From Bacteroidetes bacterium 4572_114 (GTDB taxonomy: Bacteria; Bacteroidota; Bacteroidia; Bacteroidales; 4484-276), in assembly GCA_002254335.1 (NCBI GenBank), contig NIVA01000121.1, positions 1 through 7,081 on the forward strand: a DNA stretch of 7,081 nt. Reading direction: 5' to 3'. Made by a program: the position numbers and the translations under genes. The notes under the pieces were generated by a model that worked only from the letters and a program-made list of their open reading frames with translations, was not told the origin of the DNA and did not search any database. How positions within the stretch are numbered: position 1 is the stretch's first letter; each line of letters starts with the position of its first letter. Below, piece after piece: positions 1 through 5,970 of this stretch.

Positions 1-135
1 TATTCCCCTGATATTGAAGATGTAAAACAAGTGGCAATATCGATCCTGAGGCATCGTATTGTAAGAAATTATAAAGCCGAAGCTGAGGGCATCTCCATTG
101 AAATGATTGTTGATGAGTTTTTGAAAGATGAGTAA
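1..135 (+). CDS. MoxR-family AAA+ ATPase, C-terminal fragment
   Basis: Frame 1 is open from the window edge to a TAA at 133-135 and gives 44 residues, so only the end of the gene is present. It contains VAISILRHRIVRNYKAEAEG followed by a short acidic tail ending FLKDE. The 'LRHRI...YKAEAEGI' segment is characteristic of the C-terminal helical lid of MoxR ATPases. MoxR proteins are cytoplasmic AAA+ chaperone-like ATPases, often encoded just upstream of DUF58/von Willebrand factor A proteins. No such partner follows here; the next gene is an efflux adaptor after a repeat-filled gap of about 207 bp, so this looks like the end of a transcription unit. The P-loop, Walker B and sensor regions lie outside the window. 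The call rests on a short but distinctive stretch. Confidence 0.75.
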   Translation, partial: YSPDIEDVKQVAISILRHRIVRNYKAEAEGISIEMIVDEFLKDE

Positions 136-160
136 GGTGTTTTGACAATGATGCTTTTTA

Positions 161-240
161 TGGTAATGGGAATTGGTTGTTATTGATGGTAATTGATGGT
201 CATTGATGGGAATTGGGTGTCATTGGTTGTCATTATTTGT
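161..240 (+). repeat. Degenerate 10-bp tandem array, consensus near MATTGRTGGT
   Basis: Eight consecutive 10-bp blocks can be aligned from 161 to 240: TGGTAATGGG, AATTGGTTGT, TATTGATGGT, AATTGATGGT, CATTGATGGG, AATTGGGTGT, CATTGGTTGT, CATTATTTGT. The first and last are the most diverged, and ATTG plus a G/T-rich tail is the conserved core. The array lies between the moxR-like stop codon and the efflux adaptor gene. Reading frames across it on either strand look like repeat artefacts, not a protein. Confidence 0.75.
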
Positions 241-258
241 AAGTAAACTAAATGACAA
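227..258. repeat. 8-bp inverted repeat where two arrays of opposite sense meet
   Basis: TTGTCATT at 227-234 is the exact reverse complement of AATGACAA at 251-258, with a 16-nt loop. To the left the repeats carry GTCATT; to the right they carry AATGAC. The hairpin therefore marks a switch in orientation between two repeat arrays. It has no trailing T-run that would make it a convincing intrinsic terminator, though it lies about 90 bp after the moxR-like stop codon and could serve in RNA 3'-end formation. Confidence 0.5.
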
Positions 259-324
259 AAAATGACGTAAAGTAAATGACGCGAAGCAAATAACAGCGCA
301 GCGAAATGACGCAAAGCAAATAAC
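250..324 (+). repeat. Degenerate direct repeats with a roughly 14-bp unit, AAATGACGCRAAGC
   Basis: Units can be read as AAATGACAAA (250-259), AAATGACGTAAAGT (260-273), AAATGACGCGAAGC (274-287), AAATAACAGCGCAGCG (288-303), AAATGACGCAAAGC (304-317) and AAATAAC (318-324). The first is short and the fourth is 16 bp, so the period is not strict. The array ends 18 bp before the adaptor ATG at 343 and would form most of its 5' leader. No clear Bacteroidota-type promoter (TTTG, then TAnnTTTG) is visible in this gap. Confidence 0.65.
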
Positions 325-342
325 AAGTCAAAATAATCGGTT

Positions 343-1590
343 ATGAAAAAAAAAGTATATATCCCCCTCACTGTCATTTTAGTACTGATTATAACAGTAT
401 GGTACTTTGGGGCTGAGGAAACCACCGAAACCGAAGAGATAAAAGTACCGGTCAAGTTTGGGCTTTTCGAAATCAGTGTTGCCACAACAGGCGAACTCAG
501 GGCAAAAAACTCAACAAGTATTTATGGGGCAAAGGGGTTGAGGTCTATTGGCATCTGGACGGATATCAAAATCAATGAACTGGTACCTGAGGGGACTATT
601 GTGGATTCCGGGGATTTTGTTGCCTCACTTGATCCAACAGAAGTCAAAAGCAAACTCAAAGACCTTGAGAGCGAATTAGAAAAGCTGGGATCACAATTCA
701 TCAAAACCCAATTGGACACCTCATTAAATTTAAGGAATTCGCGGAACGAACTGGTCAACCTTCAGTTTGCCATGGAGGAACGGGAAATAGAAGTTGACCA
801 GTCGCAGTATGAACCACCTGCAACACAACGACAGGCAAAGATCAACCTCGATAAATCAGAAAGGGCATTTTACCAGGCAAAAGAAAACTATATATTGAAA
901 TACAAAAAGGCCAAGGCCGAAATGCAAGAGGTTTCGGCAACACTCGACCAGGCCAGGAGAAAGCGCGACCGGATGGTAGATATCCTTGAAAGTTTTACCA
1001 TTTTTGCCCCTCAGCCCGGTATGATAATTTATAAGAGAAACTGGCGGGGAAGAAAAACAGAAACTGGCTCAACAGTGGGATGGGACAATATTGTGGCGAA
1101 ACTCCCCGATCTTACAACAATGATCTCTAAAACCTATGTGAACGAAATTGATATTTCAAAAGTTGGGGTAAACCAGGTCGTTAGGATTGGTGTGGATGCC
1201 TTCCCTGACAAGGAGTATTCAGGTAGGGTAACTGCAGTGGCCAATATTGGCGAACAAATGCCATCATCGGATGCCAAGGTATTTGAAGTAATGATCGATA
1301 TACATGAATCTGACACTATTTTAAGACCGGCCATGACCACAAAAAACATCATCATTACTGATATTATCGACAGCGTGTTTTACATACCCCTCGAAGCCAT
1401 CCACAACAACGATAGCATCACTTATGTTTTTATGGACCAGGGAAACCGTATTATGAAACAGGAAGTAGAAATTGGCCAAAGCAACGAAAATGAAATTATA
1501 ATTAATAAAGGGCTTGATATTGATGATGAAGTGTATTTATCTATCCCACCAGGTGCAGATGACCTGGAAACCCGGCCACTGAAAAAGTAG
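343..1590 (+). CDS. Periplasmic adaptor (HlyD/MacA-like membrane fusion protein) of an efflux system
   Basis: This 415-residue protein would link an inner-membrane transporter to an outer-membrane TolC channel across the periplasm. The order of parts fits the membrane-fusion family. There is an N-terminal membrane anchor (about residues 5-22, after MKKK) and a first lipoyl-like half (about 41-97, ending GTIVDSGDFVASLD). A long charged helical hairpin rich in K, E, Q and L follows (about 98-216). The returning lipoyl half starts with FTIFAPQPGMIIY (218-230). A beta-barrel section (about 256-335, with 'VNEIDISKVGVNQVVRIGVD') and a membrane-proximal domain (about 336-400, 'FYIPLEAIHNNDSITYVF') complete it. 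The length is normal for the family. The ATG at 343 is supported by the basic start followed by the anchor; no Shine-Dalgarno site is needed in this group. The permease, S1 protein and TolC genes follow on the same strand. The substrate cannot be read from the sequence. Confidence 0.92.
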   Translation: MKKKVYIPLTVILVLIITVWYFGAEETTETEEIKVPVKFGLFEISVATTGELRAKNSTSIYGAKGLRSIGIWTDIKINELVPEGTIVDSGDFVASLDPTEVKSKLKDLESELEKLGSQFIKTQLDTSLNLRNSRNELVNLQFAMEEREIEVDQSQYEPPATQRQAKINLDKSERAFYQAKENYILKYKKAKAEMQEVSATLDQARRKRDRMVDILESFTIFAPQPGMIIYKRNWRGRKTETGSTVGWDNIVAKLPDLTTMISKTYVNEIDISKVGVNQVVRIGVDAFPDKEYSGRVTAVANIGEQMPSSDAKVFEVMIDIHESDTILRPAMTTKNIIITDIIDSVFYIPLEAIHNNDSITYVFMDQGNRIMKQEVEIGQSNENEIIINKGLDIDDEVYLSIPPGADDLETRPLKK

Positions 1591-1609
1591 GTTGGGGAAT
1601 GGGGATGTT

Positions 1610-1761
1610 GGAGTATTGGAGTGATGGAGGAATGGAGGAATGGAGGAGTGGAGGAATGGAGTGATGGAGGAATGGAGTGATGGAGTAGTGGAGGAATGGA
1701 GGAATGGAGTGATGGAGGAGTGGAGGAGTGGAGTGATGGAGTAGTGGAGTGGTGGAGTTCC
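1610..1761 (+). repeat. Purine-rich minisatellite, exact 8-bp period GGAGNNNT
   Basis: Eighteen consecutive 8-bp units run from 1610 to 1753, followed by a last GGAG at 1754. Every unit starts GGAG and ends T. The inner bases give TGAT (5 units), GAAT (6), GAGT (3), TAGT (2), TGGT (1) and TATT (1). The period is never broken. The stretch just before (1594-1609) looks like decayed units. The plus strand is almost free of C. Read on the minus strand it stays open and encodes an 8-residue periodic peptide of the LHHSIPP type, which is best seen as a by-product of the repeat. It begins about 20 bp after the adaptor stop codon. Repeated G-pairs make two-tier G-quadruplexes conceivable, but this is not shown. 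Confidence 0.95.
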
Positions 1762-1806
1762 TAATAGCTAATGTCAAAATTATTACGGGCATAATTTTTA
1801 TAATCA
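1762..1806. other. AT-rich 45-bp spacer between the two 8-bp arrays
   Basis: This unique stretch separates the purine-rich array from the CATTGAAS array. It is mostly A and T and contains TATAAT at 1799-1804, immediately before the second array. There is no matching TTGACA- or TTTG-type upstream element at the usual distance, so a promoter for the permease gene is possible here but weakly supported. It is the only non-repetitive DNA between the adaptor and permease genes. Confidence 0.4.
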
Positions 1807-1926
1807 CATTGAACCATTGAAGCATTGAAGCATTGAACCATTAAAGCATTGAACCATTAAAGTATTGAACCATTGAACCATTGAACCATTGAACCATTGA
1901 AGCATTGAACCATTGAAGCATTGAAA
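1807..1926 (+). repeat. Minisatellite with exact 8-bp period, CATTGAAC/G, running into the permease gene
   Basis: Fifteen contiguous 8-bp units run from 1807 to 1926 without a break in phase. Twelve are CATTGAAC or CATTGAAG; the variants are CATTAAAG (1839 and 1855), TATTGAAC (1863) and the last, CATTGAAA (1919). C- and G-ending units are mixed irregularly. The final unit contains the TTG (1921-1923) used as the permease start. Most units contain TTG and read TTG-AAN-CAT-TGA, i.e. a three-codon frame then a stop. Its sequence is unrelated to the 1610-1761 array, but it shares the same unit length. Confidence 0.95.
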
Positions 1927-3234
1927 AGGTATTTTCATAATATAAATTCGGCCATTGAAGCGGTTTTCGCAAATAAGTTCCGGTCTATACTTACGGCATT
2001 AGGGATCATATTTGGTGTTGCTGCAGTTATTGCCATGATGGCCATCGGCAGCGGCGCACAACAAGAGATACTGGCCCAAATAAAAATGGTGGGGGTCAAC
2101 AATATCGTGATTGTCCCAAAAGTGTTGGAACCAGAGGAACGCGCAGAACAGGAAGAAGAAGAGGGGACCAACCAGAAAAAAAACTATTCGCCCGGCCTCA
2201 CCATTGAGGACGCAGAGAGCATTTTTGATATCCTTCCCGGCATCGAATGTATCAGCCCCGAAGTGGTATTCAACTCTTTTGTGGTAAAATCGGGCAAACG
2301 CAGGGCAGCAAAATTTTCGGGCGTTACACCGGCCTTTTTCACAGTTTTCAACCTTGACCTGCAGCAGGGCAAGATGTTTAATATTATACAGCTTCAAACG
2401 GGGCAACCGGTCTGCATCATCGGCCCCGAAATAAGGGCAAGGTTTTTTCAAAATGAAAACCCCATCGGCAAAAAACTGAAATGTGGCAACCTTTGGCTTA
2501 CGGTGATAGGCGAGCTAAAAACCCGTTATGTTTCAAAAGATGCTTCCAAGATATTGGGCGTAAGCGAATTTAACAACACAGTTTTTGTCCCCATCAAAAC
2601 CATCCTGCTACGTTTCCGCGACCGTTCACTGATTACAATGGCCAACATCAACAGGGACAACAATGAGAACAAGAATAAAAATTACAATCAATTAGACAAG
2701 ATCATCATCCAAATGAAAGAGAGCCACAAGCTGGCGGCATCTGCAAGTATTGTTCAGCGCCTGCTTTTTAGGCGGCATATAAAACAGGATGATTTCGAAA
2801 TAAAAATCCCTGAACTTTTGCTCAAGCAGCAACAGCGGACAAAAGATATATTTAATATTGTGCTGGGCGCCATTGCAGGCATTTCACTCATTGTTGGCGG
2901 GATAGGCATCATGAACATCATGCTGGCCTCGGTAATGGAAAGGATAAGGGAAATTGGCGTTAGGATGGCAATTGGTGCACGGCGAAACGATATAATATTT
3001 CAATTTGTGGCCGAAGCAACAATAATCAGCATTACAGGCGGACTGATCGGTATTTTGCTGGGGGTTGTACTGGCAAAGGTAATTATGATAGCTACCGGGA
3101 TTTTGACCATCGTCTCGTTATTGTCTATCGTTATCTCTTTTGGTGTTTCGGCCACGGTAGGTATTATTTTTGGATTTATGCCGGCAAGGAAAGCTTCAAA
3201 ACAGGATCCGGTTACATCGCTGAGGCATGATTAA
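1921..3234 (+). CDS. MacB/FtsX-type ABC transporter permease
   Basis: This 437-residue inner-membrane protein is the membrane subunit of a MacB-like export system and lacks its own ATPase domain. An N-terminal helix (about 20-43, 'RSILTALGIIFGVAAVIAMM') is followed by AIGSGAQQEI. A large periplasmic domain (about 45-305) follows, with an acidic run EERAEQEEEEG near 72 and an Asn-rich patch near 242-257. The C-terminal FtsX domain has three membrane segments (about 311-336, 361-389, 394-421). It bears the family signature GGIGIMNIMLASVMERIREI and RMAIGARR (326-355), and PARKASKQDPVTSLRHD at the end. The start is TTG at 1921: an in-frame TGA at 1906 leaves no ATG or GTG upstream, and the next in-frame ATG lies inside helix 1. 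MKRYFHNI is also a typical start for this family. It partners with the adjacent adaptor and TolC. The ATPase subunit is not in the window. Confidence 0.93.
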   Translation: MKRYFHNINSAIEAVFANKFRSILTALGIIFGVAAVIAMMAIGSGAQQEILAQIKMVGVNNIVIVPKVLEPEERAEQEEEEGTNQKKNYSPGLTIEDAESIFDILPGIECISPEVVFNSFVVKSGKRRAAKFSGVTPAFFTVFNLDLQQGKMFNIIQLQTGQPVCIIGPEIRARFFQNENPIGKKLKCGNLWLTVIGELKTRYVSKDASKILGVSEFNNTVFVPIKTILLRFRDRSLITMANINRDNNENKNKNYNQLDKIIIQMKESHKLAASASIVQRLLFRRHIKQDDFEIKIPELLLKQQQRTKDIFNIVLGAIAGISLIVGGIGIMNIMLASVMERIREIGVRMAIGARRNDIIFQFVAEATIISITGGLIGILLGVVLAKVIMIATGILTIVSLLSIVISFGVSATVGIIFGFMPARKASKQDPVTSLRHD

Positions 3235-4327
3235 AGTTGATGAGATATTTTTTGATGATGCCAATGCAGCAAACCGAAAAATAAATATTAACGAAATGAA
3301 TTTTACTACATGGTATGATTTCCTGACGGCTTTTATGCAAAAAATAATAAATGCCCCTGGCAAAAAAGCGTATTTGGTAAAACTCATCAACAACATTGAA
3401 AAACATAAGGCTGAAAATAAAAACCTCCCATTCAGGATAGAAGACATCAAAAAGGAAGGCTTTATAATAAAAGTTGCCGGGCTTTATGGGTATATTTCGT
3501 TCTATCATATGCCATGGAAATATAATAATATTGATTCTTGGAGGGCCATTTTTCCTGTCATTATCGGCAAGGTTTTTTTTTGCAAGGTACATCATATCAA
3601 AAAAGACCCTATTTCAGTTGTTATAGATGGCGAAATACCTCAGTTTAAAAAACCTGAACTTATTGATGACGAAATTTACAAAGGGATAATCATCAACAAA
3701 ACCAATTACAATGTATTTATAGATTTTGGGTATCACTTTAAATGGAATTACGGATCAATAGTTGGATCGTTGCACATATCAGGCTTTGATAATCCCCAAT
3801 CCTTCGATAGTTTGAAAACAGGACAACTTTTTGAAGCATGTTTTTGGGGGCATAACGAAAAAAGCGGACAACTGATAATTGGGACTAAACCAGAGCTAAA
3901 AGGTTGGGTTACCGGTGAAATAGAAAAATTAATTGGCCAAACTGTTCAGGTAAAAGTTTTAAAAACAACCGACAATGACACTAAGTATTATTTGGTGGAT
4001 GGAAACCATGAGGCTTATTTTCAGGTTACCAAATTAATATATCCTGAATATAAAGCACAAATCAAAAAAGCATTACCAAACCTTAAAAATGAAGAAATAA
4101 TTCATTGTAAGGTTTTAAGCATTAATAAAAAGAAAAGGTTAATACAACTTAAATGGGATACGGTATTGGAAATTGAAGCTGCACATTCAAGAAAAAAGAA
4201 AATCCCAAATAAACCAAAAAAGAAACGGAACAAAAACAGCATTTTAAAAGAAAGAAAAAATACAATTCAAAATATTTTGGATAGTGATACTATAGAAAAA
4301 TTAAAACTACTTGGGAATCAAATATAG
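3227..4327 (+). CDS. Protein with S1-like RNA-binding domains and a Lys-rich tail
   Basis: A 366-residue, probably cytoplasmic protein; no signal peptide or membrane segment is seen. The best S1/OB-fold match is residues 150-218, YKGIIINKTNYNVFIDFGYH then GSIVGSLHISGF and, later, a KTGQLFEACFWG strand. This has the S1 pattern of G-x-I ... Y-x-V-F-I-D-F-G ... G-x-x-H-I-S. Weaker S1-like segments lie at about 78-133 (GFIIKVAGLYGYISFYHMPW, later IIGKVFFCKV) and about 234-309 (IGQTVQVKVL, later IIHCKVLSINKKKRLIQLKW). Residues 323-345 form a strongly basic tail rich in KKK that could bind nucleic acid. The ATG at 3227 overlaps the permease stop by 8 bp (ATGATTAA), which suggests coupled translation. 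The gene is visibly richer in A/T than its neighbours. It is not ribosomal protein S1, which has more and better conserved repeats. Its exact role is unknown, and I do not see why it sits with efflux genes. Confidence 0.8.
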   Translation: MIKVDEIFFDDANAANRKININEMNFTTWYDFLTAFMQKIINAPGKKAYLVKLINNIEKHKAENKNLPFRIEDIKKEGFIIKVAGLYGYISFYHMPWKYNNIDSWRAIFPVIIGKVFFCKVHHIKKDPISVVIDGEIPQFKKPELIDDEIYKGIIINKTNYNVFIDFGYHFKWNYGSIVGSLHISGFDNPQSFDSLKTGQLFEACFWGHNEKSGQLIIGTKPELKGWVTGEIEKLIGQTVQVKVLKTTDNDTKYYLVDGNHEAYFQVTKLIYPEYKAQIKKALPNLKNEEIIHCKVLSINKKKRLIQLKWDTVLEIEAAHSRKKKIPNKPKKKRNKNSILKERKNTIQNILDSDTIEKLKLLGNQI

Positions 4328-4431
4328 ACAACTGTTACAAAGAAGATATAAAAAAAACCGAATTAAGTTTCGTTTAATCCACGTATTTTCAGGCAAAAGA
4401 ATTAGCATATAACTGCATAAAAGAAATCAAC
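4328..4431 (+). other. 104-bp AT-rich gap before the TolC gene, without repeats
   Basis: Unlike the other gaps in the window, this spacer has no tandem array. It is A-rich, with an A-run near 4350-4358 and a TATTTTC at 4384-4390 that loosely resembles the Bacteroidota -7 element (TAnnTTTG), but no convincing upstream partner. There is no clear terminator hairpin. The TolC gene may be read from its own promoter here or by read-through from upstream; the sequence does not decide. Confidence 0.35.
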
Positions 4432-5910
4432 ATGAGTTACTCAAAATTCAGCACTACACTTCTTTTTTATTCATTTATTGGATTAATTAGCTTCGGGCAA
4501 ACCATCCCTAAACAATACACCCTGGACCGGGTGGTTGAAATTGCCCAGGTACAATCGCCAAATGCCCTGTTGGCGAAAAACCACTTTTTAAAGAGTTTTT
4601 GGGAGTACCGCACTTCTGAGGCCAGGCTGCTCCCAAAATTGAACCTTGATGCACAATTGCCCAATATTCAACGGCAAATTACTAAACAGACTTTAGGCGG
4701 CAACGATTATTTTTTTGAAACAGCTCAGGCAAATACGTCGGCAGCGCTCTCGTTAAGCAAAAATATTGGGCTTACCGGCGGACAAGTTTTTTTATCCTCC
4801 AGCCTACAGCGCATCGACTACCTTGACACTGCATTAACCTCATTCCTTTCCAATCCACTTACTATTGGTTATCAGCAAAGTATTTTTACATTTAACCCCT
4901 ACCGCTGGTCGAAAAAGATTGACCCGATAAAATACAACGAAGCAAAACGTAAGTACCTTGAAGATGTTGAACAAGTCTCCATCACTGCAACAATTTTTTT
5001 CTTCAACCTCCTGGCTTCACAGATCAGAAAAAAAATAGCAGAACAAAAATGGGCAAACTACGACACCTTATATAAAATTGCCGTAGGCCGTTATAACCTC
5101 GGCAAAATAGCTGAAAACGACCTTTTGCAATTGGAGCTGCAACTGCTCCGGGCCGAATCGGAAGTGGAGACGGCCAATATCAATTTTGAGGACAGGATGT
5201 TCAAGCTCAAATCTTATTTACGGTTACAGGATGATCAACCCATCGAACTGATCCCCCCGGTTGAGGGCCTGGATTTTTTTGAGGTCCCCATTGATGATGC
5301 CATTTCAAAGGCCACCCTGAATAACTCCACCTCGTTAAGTTTTGAACGCAGGCTGCTCGAATCGGACAGGGAGGTAAACCGCGCCCGCCGCACCGACAGG
5401 TTTAGCGCAACACTTTTTGCCCAGTATGGCCTTACACAAAGCGGCGAACAATTCGGTGATGCTTATCAAGACCCGCAAAACCAACAACAGTTTAGGTTAG
5501 GTATTCACATTCCAATCCTTGACTGGGGGCTGGCAAAGGGACGGATAAAAGTGGCCGAATCAGACAGGGAGATAATCAGGACTTCCGTGGAACAGGAACA
5601 GATCGACTTTGAGCAAAATGTTTACCTCGAAGTGATGAACTTTAAAATGCAGCACCGCCAAATCGAAATTGCCGCAAAAGCCGACACCGTGGCACAAGAG
5701 GGGTACAAAGTTTCTAAGCAACGTTATATGATCGACAGAATAAGTATTACCGACCTAAACGTTGCACAAAACGATAAGGATAATTCGCAGATCGGGTTCA
5801 TCAGGGCTTTGCAGGATTATTGGATCAATTATTACAAATTAAGGCAACTCACCCTGTTTGACTATAAAAACTCCCGGGAAATAAGTATTGACTTTGATAA
5901 GATGAGGTAA
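4432..5910 (+). CDS. TolC-family outer membrane efflux channel
   Basis: This 492-residue protein would form the trimeric outer-membrane exit duct for the adaptor and permease encoded upstream. It starts with an export signal (residues 1 to about 23, hydrophobic core TTLLFYSFIGLISFG, then Q-TIPKQ). No lipobox cysteine is present, so it is not lipid-anchored at the N-terminus. Two outer-membrane-efflux repeats are visible: about 28-262 and about 285-473. Each has a barrel section and long Gln/Glu-rich helices, with the matching motifs GRYNLGKIAENDLLQLELQL (219-238) and QRYMIDRISITDLNVAQNDK (430-449). IPILDWGLAKGRIKVAESD (360-378) is the typical turn from second barrel to helix. The length is normal. 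The chosen ATG is the one directly before the signal peptide. It is the last plus-strand gene before a convergent boundary with sufD. Confidence 0.93.
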   Translation: MSYSKFSTTLLFYSFIGLISFGQTIPKQYTLDRVVEIAQVQSPNALLAKNHFLKSFWEYRTSEARLLPKLNLDAQLPNIQRQITKQTLGGNDYFFETAQANTSAALSLSKNIGLTGGQVFLSSSLQRIDYLDTALTSFLSNPLTIGYQQSIFTFNPYRWSKKIDPIKYNEAKRKYLEDVEQVSITATIFFFNLLASQIRKKIAEQKWANYDTLYKIAVGRYNLGKIAENDLLQLELQLLRAESEVETANINFEDRMFKLKSYLRLQDDQPIELIPPVEGLDFFEVPIDDAISKATLNNSTSLSFERRLLESDREVNRARRTDRFSATLFAQYGLTQSGEQFGDAYQDPQNQQQFRLGIHIPILDWGLAKGRIKVAESDREIIRTSVEQEQIDFEQNVYLEVMNFKMQHRQIEIAAKADTVAQEGYKVSKQRYMIDRISITDLNVAQNDKDNSQIGFIRALQDYWINYYKLRQLTLFDYKNSREISIDFDKMR

Positions 5911-5922
5911 ATTAATTTGTTG

Positions 5923-5940
5923 ATTTGGAAATTTGGAAAT
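5923..5940 (+). repeat. Two-copy 8-bp repeat ATTTGGAA in the convergent gap
   Basis: ATTTGGAA occurs twice in direct tandem (5923-5930, 5931-5938), followed by AT. The period of 8 bp matches the two long arrays between the adaptor and permease genes. Two copies may arise by chance in AT-rich DNA, so this is a weak feature. The TTTGG at 5932-5936 can also pair with CCAAA at 5941-5945. Confidence 0.4.
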
Positions 5941-5941
5941 C

Positions 5942-5966
5942 CAAACGGACGGACTATGTCCATTTG
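5942..5966. terminator. Candidate bidirectional hairpin between convergent TolC and sufD genes
   Basis: CAAACGGAC (5942-5950) pairs with GTCCATTTG (5958-5966): 8 of 9 positions match, with one C/A mismatch and a 7-nt loop GGACTAT. It lies in the 60-bp gap between the TolC stop at 5908-5910 and the sufD stop at 5971-5973, where a terminator acting in both directions would be expected. There is no clean T-run on either side, so intrinsic termination is only a possibility. A competing shorter stem uses TTTGG/CCAAA just upstream. Confidence 0.4.
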
Positions 5967-5970
5967 ATGA

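Noticed and set aside
180..485. Minus-strand open frame over the 10- and 14-bp arrays
   Set aside because: Repeat-derived, overlaps the start of the adaptor gene in antisense, and shows no protein-like features.
1799..1804. TATAAT as a promoter for the permease gene
   Set aside because: No -35 or Bacteroidota TTTG element at suitable spacing, and the region is AT-rich, so a chance match is likely; kept only as a note on the spacer.
1541..1825. Minus-strand open frame with an 8-residue periodic peptide of the LHHSIPP type
   Set aside because: It exists because the 8-bp array stays open in all phases on that strand; it has no recognisable domain, and it runs into the end of the adaptor gene on the opposite strand.
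1610..1926. CRISPR array
   Set aside because: The units are 8 bp head-to-tail with no unique spacers, and there are no cas genes nearby.
1999..2451. Minus-strand open frame of 150 codons within the permease gene
   Set aside because: Antisense to a well-supported FtsX-type permease; Cys/His/Phe-rich composition without a recognisable domain.
3212..3595. Minus-strand open frame of 127 codons over the start of the S1-like gene
   Set aside because: Antisense shadow of an AT-rich gene; the plus-strand frame has S1-like motifs and overlaps the permease stop as in an operon.
4328..4431. Terminator or promoter between the S1-like gene and tolC
   Set aside because: No clear hairpin and no paired promoter elements; the weak TATTTTC match alone is not enough.
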